Shown: positions 1 through 10,009, counted from the first letter of the stretch. The stretch is 64,000 nucleotides of DNA from CALRQJ02 sp943370285 (GCA_943370285.1 CALRQJ020000013.1:62001-126000), one strand, 5' to 3'. Notes: a model not told the origin generated them from the letters alone. Translations and numbers: made by a program.

Positions 1-121
1 CAAAGAAAGGGGGCAAATGTTCCAAAATGAGGTACGCTTAAAAAAAATACTATGAATATGTAGCAGTTTGTTGAATAACTACCTAATTTGGAACTCATTA
101 TTAACGAACCAATTGCTGTGA

Positions 122-1540
122 ATGGAAATTATTCATGTTAGTGCCGAATGTTATCCGGTAGCTAAGGCCGGAGGGTTAGGAGATGTAGTAGGTGCTTTGC
201 CAAAGTATCAAAACAAATTGGGACATATTGCCAAAGTGGTCATGCCAATGTATCGTACTAAATTTCTGTACAGTCAAACTTGGGATGTAGATTTCAAAGG
301 CAGTGCATGGATGGGAGATCTTTTTTTTGACTATACCATCATCAAAGAAAAAGGCAATACACTGGGGTTTGATTTATACCTTGTTGATATCAACGGATTA
401 ACCGACAGAGAAAAAGTCTATGGATACGATGACGATTCGGAACGGTTTACTGCTTTTCAAATTGCAGTAGCAGATTGGTTAAACCATTGGGAACATAATC
501 CTGATGTAGTGCATTGCCACGATCACCATACGGCCTTATTGCCATTTATGATGCAACATTGTGTTGCTTTTCGTTCCAAATTAGCCGGAATACCAACTGT
601 ACTTACTATTCATAATGCCCAATACCAAGGATGGATGGGCTGGGATAAAAGTAATTTGATTCCGCAATGGGATCAATGGAAATGGGGCTTGTTAGATTGG
701 GCCAATAATATCAATCCTTTGGCATGTGGAATTAAATGTGCCGCCAAAGTAACCACGGTGAGTTGGAGTTATTTAGATGAATTGCGTGGTGCAGCCAATG
801 GATTAGAATCATTGTTTGAATACGAAAAAGGAAAATGTGCAGGTATCTTAAATGGTATTGATACCGAAGTTTGGAACCCGGCAACAGACACTTATATAGA
901 TACGAAATATGCTGTCAAAGGCTTAGCAAGTGGTAAGTTGGCAAATAAGCAAGTACTGTGTGATAGATTTGAATTAGATGTTAGAAAGCCATTAATCGTT
1001 TTTATTGGTAGATTAGTGGGAGAAAAAGCAGCTGATATTTTACCGGACAGTATTATGTCTGCTATTTATAGCATGCAAGGCAATGTTAGCTTTTTGATAT
1101 TGGGTAGTGGAGACCCTCATGTGGAGTGGCAATTAAGCAGCATGGCCAAACATTTTCCCGGTCATTATAACGTTATGATTGGGTACGACGAAAAATTGAG
1201 TCATCAAATGTATGCCGGTGCCGATTTTCTATTGATGCCAAGTAGGGTAGAACCTTGTGGGCTCAATCAAATGTATGCCATGCGTTATGGCTCTGTGCCT
1301 ATTGTACGTAGTACGGGTGGTTTAAAAGATACCGTTATAGATATGGGTGATGAAAATGGTTATGGTATTCGATTCAATCATGCAACGGTGAGTGATATCA
1401 ATTATTCAGTTGGAAGAGCGGTGCAAGCTTTTGCCGATACCAAACAAATGCAAGTGATGCGTAAACGGATGATGCAGATTGATAATAGCTGGGATAAAAG
1501 TGCTCAAGATTATATAAATGTGTACGAAAGTTTAAGATAA
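122..1540 (+). CDS. glgA: Glycogen synthase (GT5), GlgA
   Basis: Transfers glucose from an ADP- or UDP-sugar to the growing alpha-1,4-glucan in the cytoplasm. The 472-residue protein has the usual length for the family. The N-terminal sugar-nucleotide motif KAGGLGD lies at residues 15-21. The C-terminal signature EPCGLNQMYAMRYG starts at Glu377, the position of the key glutamate in the E. coli enzyme, and is followed by RSTGGLKDTV. The start is the ATG at 122; upstream sequence is A/T rich with no Shine-Dalgarno, as is normal in Bacteroidota. It is followed 78 bp later by glgC, so the two most likely form a glycogen operon. The donor nucleotide cannot be read from sequence, but linkage to glgC points to ADP-glucose. 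Confidence 0.95.
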   Translation: MEIIHVSAECYPVAKAGGLGDVVGALPKYQNKLGHIAKVVMPMYRTKFLYSQTWDVDFKGSAWMGDLFFDYTIIKEKGNTLGFDLYLVDINGLTDREKVYGYDDDSERFTAFQIAVADWLNHWEHNPDVVHCHDHHTALLPFMMQHCVAFRSKLAGIPTVLTIHNAQYQGWMGWDKSNLIPQWDQWKWGLLDWANNINPLACGIKCAAKVTTVSWSYLDELRGAANGLESLFEYEKGKCAGILNGIDTEVWNPATDTYIDTKYAVKGLASGKLANKQVLCDRFELDVRKPLIVFIGRLVGEKAADILPDSIMSAIYSMQGNVSFLILGSGDPHVEWQLSSMAKHFPGHYNVMIGYDEKLSHQMYAGADFLLMPSRVEPCGLNQMYAMRYGSVPIVRSTGGLKDTVIDMGDENGYGIRFNHATVSDINYSVGRAVQAFADTKQMQVMRKRMMQIDNSWDKSAQDYINVYESLR

Positions 1541-1618
1541 TAATCTTTCAGCATAGCATTTATCAACACTAAATACTATCTTTCGATACCAATAAAATAA
1601 ATGAATAAATAAAGTAAT

Positions 1619-2902
1619 ATGCAATCTCTTTCAAACTCAGTAGTAGCCGTTATTTTGGGCGGTGGAGCAGGAACAAGGTTATTTCCTTTAACAGCCTCTC
1701 GAAGCAAACCTGCAGTTCCTATTGCAGGCAAATACAGGTTAGTGGATATTCCCATCAGTAACTGTATCAACAGCAGTATCAATAGAATGTTTGTGTTAAC
1801 ACAGTTTAACTCAGCATCTTTGAATAAGCACATTAAAAATACCTATCACTTCAGTGCATTCAGCACAGGCTTTGTAGATATTTTGGCGGCCGAGCAAACA
1901 CCCGATAATCCGGGTTGGTTTCAAGGAACAGCCGATGCGGTACGTCAGTCACTACGCCATATTGGTAACCTTGAATTTGAATATGTTTTAATTCTAAGTG
2001 GTGACCAATTGTACCAAATGGATTTTACCGAAATGTTGGCTAATCATAAGGCGAAAGGCGCTGATTTGTCTATTGCAACTATTCCTGTGGTAGAAAGAGA
2101 AGCACCGGAATTTGGTATTTTGAAGTCTGATGAAAATGGAATGATCACCTCATTCATTGAAAAGCCTAGTGTTGCAGTTTTGCCCGATTGGACTAGCGAA
2201 ACCGGTGATGCTATGAGGAGTCAAGGACGCCTTTATTTGGCTTCTATGGGTATTTACATTTTCAATAGAAAAGCGTTGTTCAATTTCTTAAATGATGTGC
2301 ATCCCAATGCAACAGATTTCGGAAAAGAAATCATTCCGGATAGCATCAATAACTATAAAGTAGCGAGTTTTCAATACGATGGTTATTGGACAGATATTGG
2401 AAATATCTATTCCTTCTTCGAAGCTAATATTGCGTTGACGCAAGAAATTCCGCCTTTCAATTTATTTGATAATGCAAAAACAGTGTATAGTAGAGCAAGG
2501 ATGTTGCCGCCTGCAAAAATTAGTGGTACTACTTTAGAACGCACTGTTATTGCAGAAGGTTGTATCATTCATGCCAGCCGAATTGAAGAAAGTGTGGTAG
2601 GTATTCGTTCCAGAATCGGTCATGGTACTACGGTTGTTTCTAGCTATTTAATGGGTAATGATTATTACGAAACCATTGATGAAATGTCGGACAATTTAGC
2701 TAAAGGAATTCCAAAGATTGGCATTGGAGAAAGATGTTACATTAAGAATGCGATTATAGATAAAAACTGCCGAATTGGTAATGATGTAAGAATCAATGGC
2801 GGCAGTCATTTGCCTTCTGTTGACCATGCTTTATACACCATTAAAGATGGTATAGTTGTAGTTAAAAAAGGGGCTACTTTGCCCGATGGCTATGTGATTT
2901 AA
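1619..2902 (+). CDS. glgC: Glucose-1-phosphate adenylyltransferase, GlgC
   Basis: Makes ADP-glucose from glucose-1-phosphate and ATP, the committed step of bacterial glycogen synthesis. The 427-residue protein shows the nucleotidyltransferase signature GGGAGTRLFPLT near residue 14, followed by SKPAVPIAGKYRLVDIPISN. The substrate region FIEKP and the segment YWTDIGNIYSFFEAN are in the expected places. The C-terminal third has the repeating isoleucine/valine-glycine pattern of a left-handed beta helix (for example RIGNDVRINGG). It directly follows glgA and ends just before a strong hairpin terminator, which closes the glgA-glgC unit. Confidence 0.95.
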   Translation: MQSLSNSVVAVILGGGAGTRLFPLTASRSKPAVPIAGKYRLVDIPISNCINSSINRMFVLTQFNSASLNKHIKNTYHFSAFSTGFVDILAAEQTPDNPGWFQGTADAVRQSLRHIGNLEFEYVLILSGDQLYQMDFTEMLANHKAKGADLSIATIPVVEREAPEFGILKSDENGMITSFIEKPSVAVLPDWTSETGDAMRSQGRLYLASMGIYIFNRKALFNFLNDVHPNATDFGKEIIPDSINNYKVASFQYDGYWTDIGNIYSFFEANIALTQEIPPFNLFDNAKTVYSRARMLPPAKISGTTLERTVIAEGCIIHASRIEESVVGIRSRIGHGTTVVSSYLMGNDYYETIDEMSDNLAKGIPKIGIGERCYIKNAIIDKNCRIGNDVRINGGSHLPSVDHALYTIKDGIVVVKKGATLPDGYVI

Positions 2903-2935
2903 ATCAACCATCAATCGTAAATACATTAGTTAGTT

Positions 2936-2964
2936 AAAAAATATCCCTCACGGGATATTTTTTT
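2936..2964 (+). terminator. Rho-independent terminator after glgC
   Basis: AAAAAATATCCC pairs with GGGATATTTTTT around a TCAC loop and runs into a T-tract. It separates glgA-glgC from the transporter gene. Confidence 0.85.
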
Positions 2965-3021
2965 ATGTACTTTAGAACCGTGTAAGAAATACACAGTATA
3001 AAATAAAAACGATTGATTGCT

Positions 3022-4596
3022 ATGGCTAGTTCCCCAATGATGAACAGTGGAAATGGGTCATCCGGGCCCACCAAAAAATTAAGTTTTTGGGAAATCTGGA
3101 ATATGAGTTTTGGTTTTTTTGGAATCCAGTTTGGATTTGAATTACAAAACTCAAACGTTAGTCGAATTTTTGAAACGCTTGGAGCCAACAAAGACGAAAT
3201 ACCCATTTTATGGATTGCAGCTCCTATCACCGGTCTCATTGTACAACCTATCATTGGTTATATTAGCGATAGAACCTGGCATCCTTACTGGGGTAGACGT
3301 AGACCCTTCTTTTTTATCGGCGCCATTCTTGCTACATTAGCATTATTTGTAATGCCTAATTCGCCATCGTTATGGATTGCCGGTGGTATGCTATGGATTT
3401 TAGATGCATCTATCAACATTTCAATGGAGCCATTCAGGGCTTTTGTTGGGGATAAATTATCGCCTAAACAAAGAACTTCGGGCTTTGCCATGCAAAGTTT
3501 TTTTATTGGTTTGGGTTCTGTTATTGCAGCCGTTTTGCCCTGGATTTTTACCAATTGGTTTGATGTAAGTAATACAGCCGAAAGTGGCAAAATTCCTGAC
3601 TCCGTTAAATGGAGTTTTTATTTGGGTGGATTAGCTTTTTTAGGTGCGGTATTATATACCGTTTTCACAACCAAAGAATTTCCTCCAGAAAATATCGAAG
3701 CTTTTAGAGCCGAAAAAAAACAAGCCAGTTTTTGGGATGGTGTTAAAGAAACGTTTGGCGGTATATTCAAAATGCCCAAAACCATGGCCCAATTAGCTAT
3801 TGTACAATTCTTTACCTGGTTTGCGCTATTTGCAATGTGGATTTACAGTACCAATGCAGTTACTAGTAATAAATACGATATGAAGGTGGATAAGCAAATT
3901 GTGGCAAAGATGGAAAACGATATTAAATCCGTTCTTGAAAAGCCTGATGTTGCTGATAAAACAAAAAAACAGTTTAAATCTTTACAAGCCGATATCAACG
4001 AAATCAACGAATATAGAGCTAATCAAAATCCGGTTACTATTTCTATCAATTTAGCCAATCATTATGCCGATAGTTTAAGTACTGTTTTGGCTACCGCCGA
4101 AAAAACAGAACTCGACCGTGTAAAAAAGCAATACAATGATGGCGCTGATTGGTTAAGTGTTTGTTCAAGTGTTAGAAATGGCGTCGCAGCAATTTTTGCT
4201 TTTATCATACCGATGATTGCTTTTAGAACTAACCGAAAAATTACCCACCTTATTTGTTTGGTTATTGGCGGATTAGGATTGATGAGTATCAGTTGGTTTA
4301 CCGACCCCAAATGGATTATTGTTTCAATGGGTATGGTGGGTATTGCTTGGGCAAGTATTTTGTCGATGCCTTATGCTATTTTATCTGGCTCTTTACCTGC
4401 CAATAAAATGGGATATTATATGGGAGTGTTCAATTTCTTTATCGTAATTCCCCAAATTGTAGCGGCTACTATTTTAGGCTACTTTACCATGAAAGTATTT
4501 AATGCTAATACTTTGCACACTATCGTTTTAGGCGGTGGTTCTATGATTATTGCGGGTTTGTTAACCTTAGTGGTAAAAGATGATGATAAAGACTAA
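3022..4596 (+). CDS. SLC45-like MFS sugar transporter with a large loop insertion
   Basis: A 12-helix major-facilitator protein, probably a disaccharide or maltodextrin/proton symporter of the inner membrane. The loop motif GYISDRTW..YWGRRRPFF at residues 79-97 matches the R-x-GRRRP loop of SLC45 and plant sucrose carriers. A TTG nine bases upstream is open, but the ATG at 3022 gives the normal N-terminus. Residues about 282-374 form a roughly 90-residue hydrophilic, lysine/glutamate-rich segment between predicted helices 7 and 8; the family motif resumes after it as YNDG. The gene sits between glgC and a secreted amylase, which suggests uptake of starch breakdown products. The substrate is an inference. 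Confidence 0.85.
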   Translation: MASSPMMNSGNGSSGPTKKLSFWEIWNMSFGFFGIQFGFELQNSNVSRIFETLGANKDEIPILWIAAPITGLIVQPIIGYISDRTWHPYWGRRRPFFFIGAILATLALFVMPNSPSLWIAGGMLWILDASINISMEPFRAFVGDKLSPKQRTSGFAMQSFFIGLGSVIAAVLPWIFTNWFDVSNTAESGKIPDSVKWSFYLGGLAFLGAVLYTVFTTKEFPPENIEAFRAEKKQASFWDGVKETFGGIFKMPKTMAQLAIVQFFTWFALFAMWIYSTNAVTSNKYDMKVDKQIVAKMENDIKSVLEKPDVADKTKKQFKSLQADINEINEYRANQNPVTISINLANHYADSLSTVLATAEKTELDRVKKQYNDGADWLSVCSSVRNGVAAIFAFIIPMIAFRTNRKITHLICLVIGGLGLMSISWFTDPKWIIVSMGMVGIAWASILSMPYAILSGSLPANKMGYYMGVFNFFIVIPQIVAATILGYFTMKVFNANTLHTIVLGGGSMIIAGLLTLVVKDDDKD

Positions 4597-4641
4597 ATAC
4601 ACTAGCTCTACTAAACATTATTAATAACTGAATTATTTTAT

Positions 4642-6489
4642 ATGCTACGCAAATTAGTTAATGTCGTTTTATCGCTGTTCATTAGTTATGTTGGAATTAC
4701 CCAGTATGCACAACTCTATCCCACCAATTGGTGGACAGGTATGAAGTGGAATAAAGTGCAAATTTTGGTACACGGCGAATATGATGAATTTAATAAAGAG
4801 CAAGTTCGAATTAAATATCCCGGTGTAACACTTAATAAAGTACATCGGCTCGAAAATGGAAAATACATGGCTTTAGACGTAACCATTGCGCCAACTGCAA
4901 AGCCTGGTAATGTGAGTATTGAATTTATTGCCAATGGCAAAGCACATGCAGTGAATTGGCCCTTGAATAAACGCAGAGCAGGGAGAGGTACTGCTTTTGC
5001 ACAAGGTGTTACTTCGGCTGATATGACCTATTTGCTAATGCCAGATCGATTTGCAAACGGCGATTACAGCAACGATAAAATTGCCGGCATGAGAGATCAA
5101 TCGCTTAACAGAGATTCGATGTATCACCGCCATGGTGGCGATTTGCAAGGTGTTATTAGTAAACTAGATTATTTAAAAGACTTAGGCGTAACTACCGTTT
5201 GGATGACACCAATTTGGGAAAACGATATGCCCGATAGAACCGAGCATGGCTATGCTTTTACCAATCATTACAAAGTAGAACCTCGTTTTGGCGGCAACGA
5301 ACAGTATAAAAAACTGTCTGATGAATTGCACAAAAGAGGGATGAAGCTGATGCAAGATGCGGTATATAATCATGTGGGCTTATATCATTTCACGGTTCAA
5401 GATAAGCCGATGAAAGATTGGTTACATGAATGGCCTAGCTATACCGGTACGTCTTACAAAGATCAAACACTTTTCGATCCATATGCTGCACCATCACAAG
5501 CCAAAGTAACCGTAGATGGTTGGTTTACTCGGCAAATGCCCGATATGAATCATAGCAACCCTTATGTAGCTAATTTCTTAATTCAACATGCCTTGTGGAG
5601 TGTGGAGGAATTTGGTGTAGATGGTTGGCGAATTGACACCTATATCTACAACGATTTACCTTTTATGAATCGTTGTAATAAAGCGTTATTAGATGAATAT
5701 CCCACCATAACCATGTTTGGCGAAACTTGGGTGCATGGTGTAATCAATCAAAGCTATTTTGCAGAAAATAATTTTAATACCAAGTTCAAAAGTAATTTAC
5801 AAGCCACTACCGATTTTCAAACATTGTTTTATGGAATTACACCGGCTGTCAATGAAAAATTTGGTTGGACTGAAGGGGTGAATAAGCTCTACACCGTTGC
5901 AGCACAAGATTTTGTTTACAAAGACCCTATGCGTCAAGTGATATTTCTTGACAACCACGATTTAGCCCGTTTTTATTCTACTGTTAATGAAGATGTCAAC
6001 AAGTATAAAATAGCATTGGCTTGGTTGTTTACTTTTCGTGGTATTCCGCAAATGTATTACGGTATGGAACATTTGATGACCGGTTTCACCAATCCTGATG
6101 GAAATGTGCGTTGGGATTTTAAAGGCGGTTGGAAAGAAGATAAGCAAGATAAATTTACGGCAGCAGGACGAACAGAAAAAGAGAATGATGTATTCAATTA
6201 CATCAAATCGTTAGCGAATTATCGTAAAAAATCATCTGCCATTACAATGGGTAAAATGATGCAATACCTGCCCGAAGATGGTCTATATGTTTACTTTAGG
6301 TATGATGCAAAGCAAACCGTAATGTGTGTTATGAATACCGCTGACGCGGAGAAGGAAGTAGACTTTAAAAACTATACCGAAAGAACCACCGGATTCTCCG
6401 CTGCCAAAGATGTTGTAACAGGTAAAGCACTAGGTAAATCTTTTAAAATTCCTGCTAAAACAATGTATGTATTGGAATTGAATAAATGA
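4642..6489 (+). CDS. Secreted GH13 alpha-amylase / neopullulanase-type hydrolase
   Basis: Hydrolyses alpha-1,4 (and possibly alpha-1,6) glucans such as starch, pullulan or cyclodextrins. The 615-residue protein starts with a hydrophobic signal sequence of about 20 residues, then a beta-rich N-domain like that of cyclomaltodextrinases, then the GH13 barrel and a C-terminal beta domain. All four GH13 regions are present: DAVYNH, GWRIDTY with nucleophile Asp332, FGETW with acid/base Glu361, and LDNHD with Asp440. It resembles SusA-type periplasmic neopullulanases. It lies 45 bp after the sugar transporter, so degradation outside the cytoplasm followed by import is the natural reading. No C-terminal T9SS sorting domain is evident. 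Confidence 0.9.
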   Translation: MLRKLVNVVLSLFISYVGITQYAQLYPTNWWTGMKWNKVQILVHGEYDEFNKEQVRIKYPGVTLNKVHRLENGKYMALDVTIAPTAKPGNVSIEFIANGKAHAVNWPLNKRRAGRGTAFAQGVTSADMTYLLMPDRFANGDYSNDKIAGMRDQSLNRDSMYHRHGGDLQGVISKLDYLKDLGVTTVWMTPIWENDMPDRTEHGYAFTNHYKVEPRFGGNEQYKKLSDELHKRGMKLMQDAVYNHVGLYHFTVQDKPMKDWLHEWPSYTGTSYKDQTLFDPYAAPSQAKVTVDGWFTRQMPDMNHSNPYVANFLIQHALWSVEEFGVDGWRIDTYIYNDLPFMNRCNKALLDEYPTITMFGETWVHGVINQSYFAENNFNTKFKSNLQATTDFQTLFYGITPAVNEKFGWTEGVNKLYTVAAQDFVYKDPMRQVIFLDNHDLARFYSTVNEDVNKYKIALAWLFTFRGIPQMYYGMEHLMTGFTNPDGNVRWDFKGGWKEDKQDKFTAAGRTEKENDVFNYIKSLANYRKKSSAITMGKMMQYLPEDGLYVYFRYDAKQTVMCVMNTADAEKEVDFKNYTERTTGFSAAKDVVTGKALGKSFKIPAKTMYVLELNK

Positions 6490-6520
6490 TTTATTCAAAT
6501 CAAAGATTGAACTGTTTTTT

Positions 6521-6556
6521 AATAAGCTTGCACTTAAAAGTGCAGGCTTATTTTTT
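6521..6556 (+). terminator. Terminator after the amylase gene
   Basis: AATAAGCTTGCACTT pairs with AAGTGCAGGCTTATT (one G-T pair) and is followed by six T. Its T-run overlaps the stop codon of the opposing gene at 6555. Confidence 0.85.
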
Positions 6557-6839
6557 AACTACCGGCAAAAGGTGTTCCAAATAAGCCAACAGCTAATTCA
6601 GCCCAAACCAAAAAAAGAATAAATAGAACAATAACACTCAATAAAATTCTGTGATTTAACAACTTTACATTTCGAAGTATTAGTTCAATAACCAAACTTG
6701 TACCTAACAATAAAATTCCTGCTACAACAAAATCAAATAGTGACCAATTTACTTCTGTCGTAAACTGCATGGCCACCAAAGGAATTGTAAGTATCACGGC
6801 CACAACAATTAAGATAATGATGAGTCTTTTATTTTTCAT
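6555..6839 (-). CDS. Small three-helix membrane protein, unknown
   Basis: I do not recognise this 94-residue protein. It begins MKNKRLIIIL and has three hydrophobic segments at about residues 6-24, 36-55 and 65-88, so it is an inner-membrane protein. The middle of the protein carries NVKLLNHR between helices 2 and 3. It stands alone between the amylase and the P-type ATPase genes. The charged start and clean helices suggest a real gene. Confidence 0.7.
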   Translation of the reverse strand: MKNKRLIIILIVVAVILTIPLVAMQFTTEVNWSLFDFVVAGILLLGTSLVIELILRNVKLLNHRILLSVIVLFILFLVWAELAVGLFGTPFAGS

Positions 6840-6960
6840 TATTTTGAGTTTAAATAATTAAAAGCACTTTGAAATGCAAAGTAAATAGATTTTGTTTGAA
6901 TAATCTAAATACTTCGAAAAAATTATTGTATTTGGATAATCAAAAAATGATTAAGTTTCA

Positions 6961-7000
6961 AAATAAAAATAGCCTCACAATCAATTAATTGTAAGGCTAT
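6961..7000 (-). terminator. Terminator after the P-type ATPase gene
   Basis: ATAGCCTcACAAT (6969-6981) pairs with ATTGTaAGGCTAT (6988-7000) with one mismatch. On the minus strand the hairpin runs into TTTTATTT, which fits the end of the ATPase transcript. Confidence 0.8.
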
Positions 7001-7045
7001 TACATATTCTGTGTCTAAGTTTATAGGTAATGTTCCTGTTGCTAT

Positions 7046-9634
7046 TTAATGTTTAGCCTTCCTATTTCTTTGCTTTTTTCTTGAAATAATTTTTTCAACC
7101 TCTACGGCTAAGAATACCATCGTTGAACCTGCACCCACTATAAGAAACTCATTAAAACTCAATGCCTCGGTTTTAAAGATCGGTTGTAAAAATGGAATAT
7201 AAGTTATGCCTAACTGTGATAATAAAGCTAAGATAACTGCTCCTATAAGTGGCTTGTTGGATAAGATTCCAATTGTGAATAAGGATTGGTGTTCAGAACG
7301 AATAGCTAAAACATGACCTAATTGGCATAAGCATAAAACATTAAACACAATGGTTTGCCAATGCAACCCTTCATTGATAGCCCACCCTTGCAATGATAAA
7401 GCAATGGCTGCCATAAACATACCCACCCAAATCATATGTAATCCCCTGCCGTTACTAAAGACGCTTTGTTGTGGCGGTCTTGGTGATCTGTGCATGATAT
7501 TTTTTTCTGCTTTTTCGTAAGACAGTGCAATAGCAGGCAAGCCGTCGGAAACCAAATTAATCCATAAAATATGGATGGGTAGCAAAGCAACAGGCAATCC
7601 TAAAATTGGGCCAAGTAATAGTGTCCATAGCTCGCCAGAATTGGTTGTCATCATGTATTTGATGAATTTCAGGATGTTATCATAAATTCTTCTTCCTTCT
7701 TTTACTGCTTTTACAATTGTAGAAAAATTATCATCCAATAAAATCATATGTGCCGCTTCTTTAGAAACATCAGTTCCTGTTATTCCCATGGCAATACCAA
7801 TATTGGCTCTTTTTAATGAAGGTGCATCATTTACGCCGTCTCCAGTCATAGCAACATAATGACCTTTCCTTTGTAATGTTTTTACAATGTTTAATTTTTG
7901 TTCAGGAGATACTCTAGCGTAAACTTTAATATGTTCTACTCTTGAAAAGAAAGTATCATCATCCAACAACGCAAGTTCTTGACCGGTAATGATTTGATCT
8001 TTTGCGGCCCCTAAAATTCCAATCCGTTCAGCAATAGCTTTTGCTGTAAGTGGATGGTCTCCGGTAATCATAACAGGTACAATACCTGCGGTTTTACACT
8101 GTTTTACGGCTTCGGCAACTTCTTCACGTGGTGGATCAATAAGACTTACCAATCCTAAAAACTGCAAACCAGATTCATGAATTTTGATATCTAAATTGTT
8201 GGGCAATACATCCCAAATCCGGTAAGCAAAGCCCAAAATTCGCTGACCTTTTGCAGCCATTTCATCTACTTGCTGTTGCATCATTTTAACATCAATATCA
8301 CCACATTGTAAGAGTAGAACATCCGGTGCTCCTTTTGTAAACGAAATGAATTTATTGTCATATTCGTGGAAGGTGGTCATTAGTTTTCTATCAGAATCAA
8401 ATGCAATCTCAGCTACCCGTTTCCATACGCCGGATTGAATATGGTGTTCTATTGCCAATTCCATCAAGGCGATTTCGGTGCTGTCGCCTTTTAGGTGTTT
8501 TTCATTGTCTTCTACAGCATCATTATTTAATGCAACGGCGTGTAATAACAAATTAAATTGCTTGTCGGTTTTGATAGCAGCTAATTTATCTCGATTGTAT
8601 AACTGTCCACTAACAAACACTTCTTCTACATGCATTTTATTTTTAGTAAGTGTTCCGGTTTTATCGGTACAGATATAGGTGACAGAACCTAAAGTTTCTA
8701 CCGCCGGTAATTTTCTAATCAAACTGTTGAATTTGATCATCCGCCTAGCTGCCAAGGCCAAAGAGATAGTTATTACGGCAGGTAAAGCTTCCGGTATTGC
8801 AGCTACTGCCAATGAAATACTAGTGAGAATCATCTTAGCTATGTTTTCTCCCCTTAACCATCCTGCAACAAAAAATAAAACACATAATCCAAGTACAAGT
8901 ACAGAAAGTTTTTTTCCAAATGAAGCCATGCGTTGTTGCAGTGGCGTAAGTGTTTCATCTTCCTGCAGCATTTTAGCAATACGACCAAGTTCGGTTTGCA
9001 TACCGGTGGCTATAACAACGCCACTACCTCTGCCATACGTAACAAAAGTTCCTTTAAAGGCCATATTTTTTTTATCGCCAATAGGTAAGTCCTCCACATC
9101 AATTACTTCATCAGTTTTTTCAACTGCTTGAGATTCTCCGGTTAAAGCAGCCTCTTCAATTTTTAGGTTTTTAGAATCGATAATTCTTAAATCAGCCGGC
9201 ACGGCATTACCTGCTTCTAACATTACAATATCCCCAGGAACCAATTGTGTTGCTGGCAAGTCCGTGATATCACCATCTCTTAAAACTCTAGCCTGTGTAA
9301 CAGCCATTTGTTTTAAAGCCTGCATTGCTTTTTCTGCACGGAACTCTTGAAAAAAGCCTAAAAAAGCATTCAATAAAACAATAACTAGTATAACAATGCT
9401 GTCTGAAAAATCGCCAACAACTCCCGCAATGACAGCTGCAGCAAGCAAAATAATAATCATCACATCTTTAAATTGCGATAACAGCATAAGGGCTACACTT
9501 TTTTGCTTGCCCTCTTGTAGCTCGTTAGGACCAATTTGTAATAGCTTTTGCGCAGCGGCATCAGTGGTTAATCCGTTTTCTGAAGTAGAAAGTTGCTGAT
9601 ATGTTTCTTTTACAGGTAATTTATGCCAGTTCAT
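7046..9634 (-). CDS. P-type cation-transporting ATPase (P2A, Ca2+-type)
   Basis: ATP-driven cation export across the inner membrane, most likely of calcium. With the start at the ATG at 9634 (MNWHKLP) the protein has 862 residues, typical for P2-type pumps; 35 extra codons upstream are open but look non-coding. Visible in order are a cation-ATPase N-domain, helices M1-M2, the actuator motif LTGES (164-168), the M4 metal motif IPEALP (about 280-285), the phosphorylation site DKTGT with Asp324, the hinge MTGDGVNDAP, and four to six C-terminal helices. Hits of this type are often annotated as calcium or magnesium pumps; the ion is not certain. Confidence 0.92.
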   Translation of the reverse strand: MNWHKLPVKETYQQLSTSENGLTTDAAAQKLLQIGPNELQEGKQKSVALMLLSQFKDVMIIILLAAAVIAGVVGDFSDSIVILVIVLLNAFLGFFQEFRAEKAMQALKQMAVTQARVLRDGDITDLPATQLVPGDIVMLEAGNAVPADLRIIDSKNLKIEEAALTGESQAVEKTDEVIDVEDLPIGDKKNMAFKGTFVTYGRGSGVVIATGMQTELGRIAKMLQEDETLTPLQQRMASFGKKLSVLVLGLCVLFFVAGWLRGENIAKMILTSISLAVAAIPEALPAVITISLALAARRMIKFNSLIRKLPAVETLGSVTYICTDKTGTLTKNKMHVEEVFVSGQLYNRDKLAAIKTDKQFNLLLHAVALNNDAVEDNEKHLKGDSTEIALMELAIEHHIQSGVWKRVAEIAFDSDRKLMTTFHEYDNKFISFTKGAPDVLLLQCGDIDVKMMQQQVDEMAAKGQRILGFAYRIWDVLPNNLDIKIHESGLQFLGLVSLIDPPREEVAEAVKQCKTAGIVPVMITGDHPLTAKAIAERIGILGAAKDQIITGQELALLDDDTFFSRVEHIKVYARVSPEQKLNIVKTLQRKGHYVAMTGDGVNDAPSLKRANIGIAMGITGTDVSKEAAHMILLDDNFSTIVKAVKEGRRIYDNILKFIKYMMTTNSGELWTLLLGPILGLPVALLPIHILWINLVSDGLPAIALSYEKAEKNIMHRSPRPPQQSVFSNGRGLHMIWVGMFMAAIALSLQGWAINEGLHWQTIVFNVLCLCQLGHVLAIRSEHQSLFTIGILSNKPLIGAVILALLSQLGITYIPFLQPIFKTEALSFNEFLIVGAGSTMVFLAVEVEKIISRKKQRNRKAKH

Positions 9635-9791
9635 GAAATGTTTATTATCTATTTTGAAATTTATTGATTGCTGCTTCAAATAATTTGTTTCGAAAGTTAA
9701 TCTATTAGGTGGCAAAAATTTCAGTTTAAGTATCACCAACAGCTATATCTTATACTCTAATGTATTCTTTTTTGTTTCCGCCTGATTAAAC

Positions 9792-9822
9792 AAAAAGTGC
9801 AGCAAACATTGTTTACTGCACT
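9792..9822 (-). terminator. Terminator after the 39-residue membrane protein gene
   Basis: AGTGCAGcAAAC (9796-9807) pairs with GTTTaCTGCACT (9811-9822) with one mismatch and a 3-nt loop. On the minus strand it is followed by TTTTTG. Confidence 0.7.
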
Positions 9823-9880
9823 CAAAAAACCAAAACCTATATTACAAAATCTTAGTACAAAAAAAATCAACTTTTACTCA

Positions 9881-10000
9881 TTAGTTGCATTGACCTAACA
9901 ACACAAATATGATGACAAAAACAACAACTGTTCCTAGACAGCCTCCGCCTAATTTGCTGGCTCCATAGCCCGCTATTAACGATTTGAAAATATTGTTCAT
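9881..10000 (-). CDS. 39-residue glycine-rich small membrane protein
   Basis: A short open frame, ATG at 10000 to TAA at 9881, encoding MNNIFKSLIAGYGASKLGGG, then a cysteine, a 13-residue hydrophobic helix and the end GQCN. The layout (positive N-terminus, GYGA-K-LGGGC, one helix) matches a class of small proteins that I recall from many Bacteroidota genomes, but I cannot name a function. It starts only 9 bp after the stop of the DUF892 gene and ends at its own hairpin terminator, so it is probably the last gene of that stress transcript. Confidence 0.7.
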   Translation of the reverse strand: MNNIFKSLIAGYGASKLGGGCLGTVVVFVIIFVLLGQCN

Positions 10001-10009
10001 ATATATGGG

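Noticed and set aside
63..121. Possible promoter for glgA (TTTG and TAATTTG)
   Set aside because: The spacing is too short and the -7 motif lacks one base; not convincing.
3013..3021. TTG start for the sugar transporter
   Set aside because: The ATG at 3022 gives a better N-terminus and the extra three residues add nothing.
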